Notes under the pieces: model-generated
Told to the model about the DNA's origin: nothing
Seen by the model: the letters and a program-made list of their open reading frames with translations, nothing else
Databases searched by the model: none
Assembly (NCBI GenBank): GCA_024653405.1
Contig: JANLGB010000066.1
Location: forward strand, 1-11,029
Reading direction: 5' to 3'
From: Candidatus Saccharicenans sp.
Lineage (GTDB): Bacteria > Acidobacteriota > Aminicenantia > Aminicenantales > Saccharicenantaceae
DNA: 11,029 nt
Program-made: the position numbers and the translations under genes
In this document: piece after piece, positions 1-5,751 of the stretch
Layout of the letters: each line of letters begins with the position of its first letter
Position numbering within the stretch: position 1 is the first letter of the stretch

Positions 1-328
1 CCAATTCACAGCTGTGTTCGCCGGCCACAGTCTCGAAGTTTATTTTCGAACCGGGTATCCGATTCTGGTGGAAGAGGTAAGCTGCGGCGCAGCGCAGGCC
101 ATTTCCCGAAATCTCGGCCTCCGAACCATCGGCGTTAAAGATGCGAAAGCCGAAGCGACCCTCCCGGTCCTCTACCGGCCAGTAGAGGATCAGGCCGTCG
201 GCCCCGACTCCGGTGTGGCGGTCGCACAGCCGGCGGGACAGTTCGGCCAGGCCGGCTTCATCCAGCTTCTTATGGTCTTCTACCACCAGGAAATCGTTGC
301 CCAGGGCGTGAAGCTTGGCAAAACGCAT
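1..328 (-). CDS. dapF: Diaminopimelate epimerase-like protein DapF, N-terminal 109 codons (cut by window edge)
   Basis: Translating the minus strand from 328 gives a clear DapF N-terminus: KLHALGNDF near residue 5 with the conserved Asn11, CDRHTGVGADGL at 35-46, and FNADGSEAE at 64-72 followed by GNGLRC at 75-80. DapF interconverts LL- and meso-diaminopimelate in the cytoplasm, for lysine and peptidoglycan. The enzyme uses two Cys as acid/base; in Haemophilus influenzae the first is Cys73, directly before GNG. Here that position is Ser74 (codon TCG at 107-109), so the first catalytic thiol is missing. Cys80, later in the motif, is not the catalytic one in characterised enzymes. The second catalytic Cys lies beyond the window. 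The ATG shares one base with the stop of the upstream htrA (TGATG), which implies translational coupling. Family assignment is firm. Epimerase activity is uncertain because of the Ser; it may be a variant or a related isomerase. Confidence 0.9.
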   Translation of the reverse strand, partial: MRFAKLHALGNDFLVVEDHKKLDEAGLAELSRRLCDRHTGVGADGLILYWPVEDREGRFGFRIFNADGSEAEISGNGLRCAAAYLFHQNRIPGSKINFETVAGEHSCEL

Positions 329-1839
329 CAGGGTAATCTCAGGGTGACGATAAAATCTATCTTTTCGCCGTCGCTTTCTCTCCTGACCAGCAGGATAATT
401 TCTTCACCCGATTCGGTCTTTTTCAGGATGTCCTGGAATTCCTTGACCGAGTTGACCTTGACCCGGTTAGCCTCCAGGATGATATCGCCGGCCTGGAGAC
501 CAGCCCTGGCCGCCTCGCTGTACTGCTTGACTTCAGTTACCAGCAGTCCTTCAGTGGTGCTCAGACCATAGCGCCTGGCCAGTGCGGGGGTGATAGTGGT
601 CAGGCTCAGTCCGACATCCTTATCCAGGCTTTCTTTCTGGCTGGGAGCTGCCACCGGTTCCAGTTCATCCACCCGGGCTTTAACGGTCATTTCCTTGCCG
701 TCGCGGATTATCTTAATGGTCACCAGGTCTCCCGGCTGCAGGTCGGCCACTTTGAACCGCAGGTCGTTCCAGCTTGCCACCGGCTGGCCATTGATTTCCA
801 CGATGACGTCGTATTTCTTGAGACCGGCTTTCTCGGCCGGGCCCTCGGGTTCTACCTGGGAAATGATGACGCCCTTGTTGACAGTCAGGTTGAACTGCTT
901 CTTGATGGAATCAGTGATATCCCTGCCCCTGATGCCGAGACGGCCCCTGACCACCCGGCCTTTTTCCTTGAGCTGGGCCACGACTTTTTTGGCCAGGTCG
1001 GAGGGAATAGCAAAGCCGATGCCGATGTTGCCGCCGCTCGGGGTCAGGATGTTGCTGTTGATGCCAATCACTTCGCCTTTCAGGTTAATGAGCGGTCCGC
1101 CGCTGTTGCCGCGGTTGATGGCAGCATCGGTCTGGATGAAATCTTCATAAGTCGGGGTATTGCCGCCCGGGAGCTGGCGCCCCTTGGCGCTGATGATTCC
1201 GGCAGTCACCGAATGTTCCATGCCGAAGGGATTGCCGATGGCCAGGACCCATTCGCCGACCTTAATGGCCGATGAATCTCCCAGGACAGCGTAGGGGAAA
1301 TTCTTGCCTTCTACTTTTAGCAGGGCTAAGTCGGTGGCCGCATCCCGCCCGATCGGTTTAGCTTCGTATTCTTTGCCTTCAATGGTGGAGATTCTCACCT
1401 TGACCGCTTTTTCCACGATGTGGTTGTTGGTCAGAATGTAACCGTCGGCTGAGATGAAGAAACCGGAGCCTTCGGCCTGTGAGCGGTACTCGCGCTGTCG
1501 GTCGCGGGAGCGGGGAGGGGTGCCGAAAAACCTGTCCCAGAAATCCTGGAAAGGCCAGTCCTCTTCGAAGCCAAAAGTCGGCATCTGTTCAACTCTCTCG
1601 GCTACCACTCTGACCACCGCCGGACCCACTTTTTCCACAATCCGGACGAAATCCTGATTAAGGACTGTTTCAGGAGCCGGCAGGGGTTTTTCAGCTGCCA
1701 GCAGGTGGTGGTTCAGGGCCGGGCCCGGTTTTTCTGGGCTGGGAACAGCGGCCGGCCTGTCCGGCGACAGAAGAATATATCCGGTTACAAGAATACCGGC
1801 CAAAAAACTGATAGCGCCTATCCACAGGTATTTCTTCAT
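328..1839 (-). CDS. htrA: Deg/HtrA-family periplasmic serine endoprotease with two PDZ domains
   Basis: This 503-residue protein matches the DegP/DegQ layout. An N-terminal hydrophobic segment (about residues 4-25), with no obvious cleavage site, suggests a signal anchor. A trypsin-like domain follows, with the catalytic triad visible as His140 (TNNHIV), Asp170 (ATDLALL) and Ser246 (GNSGGPL). There are two PDZ domains at about 298-390 and 407-500. The loop before the protease core is short and rich in Arg and aromatic residues, as in DegQ/DegS rather than the long-loop DegP. The family degrades or refolds misfolded envelope proteins. An ATG 54 bases further upstream is in frame, but I chose 1839 because GGGAGG lies about 7 bases before it and the hydrophobic segment then starts at MKKYLW. 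The gene overlaps dapF downstream and is divergent from tmk. I see no convincing promoter in the AT-rich leader. Which Deg subtype it is cannot be settled. Confidence 0.93.
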   Translation of the reverse strand: MKKYLWIGAISFLAGILVTGYILLSPDRPAAVPSPEKPGPALNHHLLAAEKPLPAPETVLNQDFVRIVEKVGPAVVRVVAERVEQMPTFGFEEDWPFQDFWDRFFGTPPRSRDRQREYRSQAEGSGFFISADGYILTNNHIVEKAVKVRISTIEGKEYEAKPIGRDAATDLALLKVEGKNFPYAVLGDSSAIKVGEWVLAIGNPFGMEHSVTAGIISAKGRQLPGGNTPTYEDFIQTDAAINRGNSGGPLINLKGEVIGINSNILTPSGGNIGIGFAIPSDLAKKVVAQLKEKGRVVRGRLGIRGRDITDSIKKQFNLTVNKGVIISQVEPEGPAEKAGLKKYDVIVEINGQPVASWNDLRFKVADLQPGDLVTIKIIRDGKEMTVKARVDELEPVAAPSQKESLDKDVGLSLTTITPALARRYGLSTTEGLLVTEVKQYSEAARAGLQAGDIILEANRVKVNSVKEFQDILKKTESGEEIILLVRRESDGEKIDFIVTLRLP

Positions 1840-1994
1840 GGTGAACCTCCCTCGAAGATAATTAAAATTAACATAATCAACCACAAAATTCAACGGACGC
1901 CGGGCTGACTGGGCCCGATTTTATGAATAACCAGATTTCATTATTAATGGTTGCAAGTTGCAATGCAAATAATTCATCGGTAAGATAAGACAGA
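1840..1994. other. Divergent intergenic region between htrA and tmk
   Basis: This 155-bp AT-rich gap must carry the start signals for both divergent genes. It holds a GC-rich hairpin with 5-bp arms (CGGGC at 1901-1905, GCCCG at 1913-1917) and, nearer tmk, a cluster of TTGCAA words at 1951-1968, including the perfect 5-1-5 palindrome TTGCA-A-TGCAA at 1958-1968. No good htrA promoter is evident. Confidence 0.6.
1958..1986 (+). promoter_or_regulatory. Weak candidate promoter for tmk, possibly giving a leaderless transcript
   Basis: TTGCAA (1958-1963) and TAAGAT (1981-1986) are separated by 17 bases and each match 4 of 6 positions of the sigma-70 -35 and -10 boxes. The -10 lies only 8 bases before the tmk ATG, so transcription would start within a few bases of it. 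This fits the absence of a clear ribosome binding site. The -35 falls inside the TTGCA-A-TGCAA palindrome, so a repressor could act here. All of this is inference from short matches. Confidence 0.25.
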
Positions 1995-2642
1995 ATGAAG
2001 AAAAAAATAACGACCGAGCCTACCAGGCCTTGTCCGCTGCGCCAGGGCCTGTTTCTGGTCATCGAGGGCATAGACGGTTCGGGCAAGTCAACCCAGGTAG
2101 AATTGCTGGCCCGCCGTCTGCGCCGTCGGGGGCTCCAGGTAGTCACTTTAAGGGAGCCCACCCAGGGGAAATGGGGCCGCAGGATCAGGGAACTTTCAAA
2201 AACCAGCGGTTCGATTAGGCCCGAGGAGGAATTGGAGCTTTTTATCAGGGACCGGAAAGAAAATGTGGCCAGGAACATCAAGCCGGCCCTGGAAGCCGGC
2301 CGGACGGTGATTCTCGACCGTTATTTTTACTCCACCCTGGCTTACCAGGGGGCCCGGGGACTGCCGCTCGAGGAAATCAGACGCCGCCACCAGAAATTTG
2401 CCCTGGTCCCGGACCTGGTCTTCATCCTGGATGTCCCGGCGAGCACCGGGCTGCGCCGGATTAAGGACCGCCCCATTATATATGGCCATTTTGAAGAAAA
2501 AGACTACCTGCAAAAGGTCCGGAAAATCTTCCTCTCCTTCCGCGACCCGGAGGTGGTGGTGGTTGACGGGCGCCCGCCGGCAGATGTTATCCACCGGAAA
2601 ATCTGGTCTCTTCTCCTGAAGAAGTTCCCGCAACTCAAGTAG
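1995..2642 (+). CDS. tmk: Thymidylate kinase (dTMP kinase)
   Basis: Tmk phosphorylates dTMP to dTDP with ATP in the cytoplasm, an essential step toward dTTP. The 215-residue product shows the P-loop GIDGSGKST at 25-33, LREPT at 52-56 (nucleotide-binding strand and loop), and DRYFYSTLAYQG at 108-119 (DR[YF] motif plus the YQG stretch that holds the dTMP base). The P-loop lacks the Arg of the eukaryotic-type enzyme. The region that should form the LID, around RRIKDRP at about 154-160, is short and I cannot assign its catalytic Arg with certainty. About 18 residues precede the usual Tmk start, just ahead of LFLVIEG. No good Shine-Dalgarno sits before the ATG, so the true start could be elsewhere, although no better in-frame ATG or GTG lies between it and the P-loop. 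It is followed after 82 bp by the PBP1A gene on the same strand. Confidence 0.92.
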   Translation: MKKKITTEPTRPCPLRQGLFLVIEGIDGSGKSTQVELLARRLRRRGLQVVTLREPTQGKWGRRIRELSKTSGSIRPEEELELFIRDRKENVARNIKPALEAGRTVILDRYFYSTLAYQGARGLPLEEIRRRHQKFALVPDLVFILDVPASTGLRRIKDRPIIYGHFEEKDYLQKVRKIFLSFRDPEVVVVDGRPPADVIHRKIWSLLLKKFPQLK

Positions 2643-2653
2643 CCCGGCCGGCA

Positions 2654-2683
2654 TTGTTTTTTCTACCCCTAATCTGATATATT
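2654..2683 (+). promoter_or_regulatory. Candidate promoter for the PBP1A gene
   Basis: In the 82-bp tmk-mrcA gap, TATATT (2678-2683) matches 5 of 6 positions of the -10 box. It is preceded by TG one base upstream (extended -10). A poor -35, TTGTTT (2654-2659), lies 18 bases away. A short GC palindrome followed by six T (about 2642-2662) overlaps it and could act as a weak tmk terminator. This suggests the PBP gene has its own promoter in addition to read-through. Confidence 0.35.
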
Positions 2684-2724
2684 GTTTTACCTGCCGATGT
2701 TATTCGGTCCGTAGCTGGAATAAG

Positions 2725-5184
2725 ATGCCTGATAAAAAGAAGATCGTTTTCAAAATTAAAATTCCCAGATTAAACCGGAAAAAAGTCCTGAAAGGACTGC
2801 TCCTTTTCCTGGTGTTGCTCAGCGCCCTGGCTCTGGGCGGCTTTTTCGGAGCCTACCTGGCTATCAGAGAAAATCTTCCGGATGTGGGCGAGCTGGAACA
2901 GATTAAACCCAAGATCATCTCGGCCGTCTATGCCGATAACGGCCAGCTGGCCCGAGAATTTGCGGCCGAGAGAAGAATCCAGGTTCCCTATGAGAAAATC
3001 CCCGAGGTCCTCAAGCAGGCCATCATTGCCACCGAGGACCCCAGGTTTTTTGCCCATAAAGGTATTGATTACCGCGGAATTCTTAGAGCTTTGAAGGAAG
3101 ATTTTTTCCGGATAGCTCTGGGCAAGAGCCGGCTGCACGGCGGCAGCACCATCACCCAGCAGCTGGCCCGCAGCCTGTTTCTCTACCCGCAGCAGACTGT
3201 CCGCCGCAAGCTCAAGGAAATTTTCGTGGCCATGGAAATCGAGCGGCGCTATACTAAGGAAAAAATCCTGGAACTCTATTGTAACCAGTTTTACCTGGGG
3301 CACGGGACCTGGGGGGTGGAGGCAGCGGCCCAGCTCTATTTCGGTAAGAGTGTTACCGACCTGACCCTGCCCGAAGCCGCCTTGATTGCCGGCATCTTCC
3401 GTGGCCCGGCCATCTATTCTCCCTACAATAACACCAAGGTTACCCTGAATCGGAGAAATCACGTGCTTAACCGGATGGCCGAAGAGGGCTTCATCAGCCG
3501 GGCCCAGGCCGAGGAGCTGAAAAAGCTGCCACTGGGGGTTCTGCCGCTGCGCCGCCAGACGACCGAGCCCGGGGCCTATTTTTACGAAGAAGTCCGGAAA
3601 TACGTGGAGAAAAAGTACGGCGACGAGATCCTGTACCGGGGTGGCCTGAAAATTTATACCACCCTTAATCTGGACTACCAGAAATATGCCGAGGAAGCCC
3701 TCGACCGGGGCCTCCGGGTCCAGGACAAAAAGAACGGCTGGCGCCAGGACAAGCGCAGCCTGCTGGCCGAGGGCAAGACCGAGCTGGACAAGGTCTGGCT
3801 CGATAGCTGGGATAGCCAGGAGCCGGTTCCGGGGAAAACGGAAGAAGCCATCGTTCTGGAAGTCGGCCGGGCAGAAGCCAAAGTCAAAGTGAAAAATTAT
3901 ACCGGGATTATGACCAACAAAGGCCTAGAGTGGACCAAGGCCAGGTTTCTGACCGACCTCATCAAGCCCGGAGATGTGGTCCTGGTGGAGATACAGACTG
4001 TGAATGAAACTGACAAAACGGCCCGGGTTAACCTTGATCAGGAGCCGGCGGTGGAAGGCGCCTTCCTGGCCCTGGACGTGGTCACTGGCCAGATTAAAGC
4101 TATGGTCGGAGGTTATTCCTTCCGGCGCAGCCAGTTTAACCGGGCGACCCAGGCCCTACGACAGACCGGCTCGGCCATCAAACCGATTTTCTACACCGCC
4201 GCCCTGGAAAAGGGCTTCACCCCGGCCAGCGTCATCGTCGATGAACCGACCAATTTCGTCGACAAGTGGACCGGAGAGCCCTGGTCGCCCAAGAACTACG
4301 ACAGCGAATATCACGGGGCGGTAACCCTGAGAACCGGCCTGGAGAAGTCCAGAAACGTGGTTACAGCCAAGCTGCTCGATTACCTTTCGCCCCAGGTCGG
4401 GGTAGAGTACTGCCGCAAGTTCGGGATAACTTCCACCATTTATCCCTACCTATCGCTGGCCCTCGGTTCCTTTGAAATCACCCTGCAGGAGCTGGTCTCG
4501 GCCTTCAGCGTTTTCCCTAACCAGGGATTAAGGGCCAGGCCTTATTTCATCGTCAGGATTGAGGACAAAGACGGGAATATTCTGGAGGAAAACGTTCCCC
4601 AGACCGAGGAAGTCATTTCTCCCCAGATAGCCTACATGATGACCTATCTGCTGCAGGGCGTGGTGCAGCGAGGAACGGCGGCCTCGGCCGCCTCTCTGAA
4701 CTGGCCTCTGGGCGGCAAGACCGGTACCACCAATAAGTTCACCGATGCCTGGTTTATCGGCTTTTCGCCCTCTCTCTGTGCCGGGGTCTGGGTGGGCTAT
4801 GATACCAAAATAACTCTCGGCAACAGGCAATCCGGGGCGGTGGTGGCTCTACCCATCTGGCGGGATTTCTTTGCCCGGGTAATAGAGGATAAGAAAAAGG
4901 AATTTGCTGCTTCTCAGCCGGCTGAGACCTCGGCTGGAGAACCGGCAACAGTAACCAACCCGGAAGCTATTTTGATCGAGGATTTCGAGGTGCCACCCAA
5001 CCTGGTCTTTGTGACCGTCGACCGCAAGACCGGGCTGCTGGCTTCGCCCATCTGCAAGTATCCCTTCCAGGAGGTCTTCCTGCCCGGGACCGAGCCCAGC
5101 CGCTACTGTTCGCTTCAGGATCACCTGAGAGTGCTGGATTATTATTCGGAACGGCAAGCCCGGGAAGAAAGACGGTCGGATTGA
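2725..5184 (+). CDS. mrcA: Class A penicillin-binding protein, PBP1A type (bifunctional peptidoglycan synthase)
   Basis: The 819-residue protein polymerises lipid II into glycan strands and cross-links them on the outer face of the inner membrane. One membrane segment lies at about 21-48 after a Lys/Arg-rich cytoplasmic start. The GT51 glycosyltransferase domain shows EDPRFF with catalytic Glu104, HGGSTITQQLARS at 138-150, RRKLKEIF with the second Glu165, and the YFGK and PEAALIAG motifs. A linker and OB-like region (about 330-440) precedes the transpeptidase domain, which has Ser483 in TGSAIKP (SxxK), SRN at 542-544 and KTGT at 665-668. The C-terminal tail has two Cys (777 and 795) around a GTEP motif, as in many PBP1A proteins, possibly a disulfide. 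Length is typical for PBP1A. The start is supported by GGAA about 8 bases upstream. Nothing appears broken. Confidence 0.96.
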   Translation: MPDKKKIVFKIKIPRLNRKKVLKGLLLFLVLLSALALGGFFGAYLAIRENLPDVGELEQIKPKIISAVYADNGQLAREFAAERRIQVPYEKIPEVLKQAIIATEDPRFFAHKGIDYRGILRALKEDFFRIALGKSRLHGGSTITQQLARSLFLYPQQTVRRKLKEIFVAMEIERRYTKEKILELYCNQFYLGHGTWGVEAAAQLYFGKSVTDLTLPEAALIAGIFRGPAIYSPYNNTKVTLNRRNHVLNRMAEEGFISRAQAEELKKLPLGVLPLRRQTTEPGAYFYEEVRKYVEKKYGDEILYRGGLKIYTTLNLDYQKYAEEALDRGLRVQDKKNGWRQDKRSLLAEGKTELDKVWLDSWDSQEPVPGKTEEAIVLEVGRAEAKVKVKNYTGIMTNKGLEWTKARFLTDLIKPGDVVLVEIQTVNETDKTARVNLDQEPAVEGAFLALDVVTGQIKAMVGGYSFRRSQFNRATQALRQTGSAIKPIFYTAALEKGFTPASVIVDEPTNFVDKWTGEPWSPKNYDSEYHGAVTLRTGLEKSRNVVTAKLLDYLSPQVGVEYCRKFGITSTIYPYLSLALGSFEITLQELVSAFSVFPNQGLRARPYFIVRIEDKDGNILEENVPQTEEVISPQIAYMMTYLLQGVVQRGTAASAASLNWPLGGKTGTTNKFTDAWFIGFSPSLCAGVWVGYDTKITLGNRQSGAVVALPIWRDFFARVIEDKKKEFAASQPAETSAGEPATVTNPEAILIEDFEVPPNLVFVTVDRKTGLLASPICKYPFQEVFLPGTEPSRYCSLQDHLRVLDYYSERQAREERRSD

Positions 5185-5210
5185 ACCGGGGTGATGAGAA
5201 ACAACCCAAT

Positions 5211-5236
5211 AATATATGAATAGCCGTTCATATATT
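5211..5236. terminator. AT-rich hairpin after the PBP1A gene
   Basis: A perfect 10-bp inverted repeat (AATATATGAA and TTCATATATT) encloses a 6-base loop 26 bases after the PBP1A stop. It is AT-rich and followed only by TATT rather than a full T run, so it is a weak terminator candidate. A protein-binding palindrome is the alternative. Confidence 0.35.
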
Positions 5237-5496
5237 TATTCCAGCGGATACCAGGGCTGGAGAATATAGCCGGGGCCGATTAGGCCCGGAGCCAGCAATT
5301 CAAGATAATCATTCTGCCGTCAAGTCCGATTAGGATTCATCCCGTGGGAGGCGCTGGTGATTAAATTAAGGGCCGGAGGTTAAGGAGAGAGCCAGCAGCT
5401 TATTTCCCGGGTCTCTGGTTAAAAAATGATTTGGGTCTTGGCCGAACGACTGGTGCCAGAAGCTATTGAATGAGAACACAGGTAGAGAATTGAGGT

Positions 5497-5520
5497 CGGG
5501 CTTAATTCCGGTTAAGCCTG
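5497..5520. repeat. Inverted repeat in the intergenic region
   Basis: Arms 5497-5505 and 5512-5520 pair over nine positions (core GGCTTAA/TTAAGCC plus one G-U and one C-G pair) around a 6-base loop. No T run follows on either strand, so it is not an obvious terminator. Its role is unknown. Confidence 0.4.
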
Positions 5521-5674
5521 GGCAATGACCTGCCTTGAAATCCAAGGAGCGGGGTTTCTCTTAACAGACACCTAAAGCTTATCTTGCTTAAAACTTTTTA
5601 GTTTCATCGCTCAGCTCTTCTTTACAGCCGAGGCCAGTTACAGATTTGGAGCCGGGGTGAATTTCATGATTTTT

Positions 5675-5699
5675 CATAAAAAGAAGGGCCCTACCCTTC
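5675..5699 (-). terminator. Rho-independent terminator of the FecR-like gene
   Basis: Read on the minus strand, GAAGGG (5699-5694) pairs with CCCTTC (5688-5683) around a 5-base loop and is followed directly by five T. It begins 52 bases after the FecR-like stop codon. A separate 12-bp perfect palindrome, AGAGGGCCCTCT, lies between them at 5716-5727. It shares AGGGCCC with the terminator arm, so the two could fold in alternative ways. Confidence 0.75.
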
Positions 5700-5751
5700 A
5701 ATCGCCATAATTAAGAGAGGGCCCTCTATCTGCTGCCGGAGTATAACCGGC

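Larger units (their letters stand above)
5185..5751. other. 567-bp non-coding region between the convergent PBP1A and FecR-like genes
   Basis: I see no convincing gene here on either strand and nothing that folds like a tRNA. The stretch contains several inverted repeats: an AT hairpin at 5211-5236, a GC hairpin at 5270-5289 (GGGCC/GGCCC arms with a GATTA loop, extendable by two pairs past a bulged G), a third at 5497-5520, and the FecR-gene terminator near 5675-5699. GATTAGG occurs at 5278-5284 and again near 5329. The length is more than two terminators need, so it could be a decayed gene or hold an unrecognised small RNA. Confidence 0.55.

Noticed and set aside
14..571. Open frame on the plus strand across the left end
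   Set aside because: It lies opposite dapF and htrA, whose frames show clear family motifs; the plus-strand translation shows none.
1785..1893. Longer htrA start at 1893
   Set aside because: It adds 18 residues with no ribosome site and displaces the N-terminal signal segment; the inner ATG at 1839 has a strong GGGAGG.
1901..1917. CGGGC/GCCCG hairpin as a terminator in the divergent gap
   Set aside because: Both flanking genes are transcribed away from it, the stem is 5 bp, and no T run follows.
1949..1963. A TGG...TTGCA string before tmk resembling a sigma-54 promoter
   Set aside because: GG and GC are separated by 9 bases instead of 10, and the -24 block is otherwise poor; sigma-54 tolerates almost no change in this spacing.
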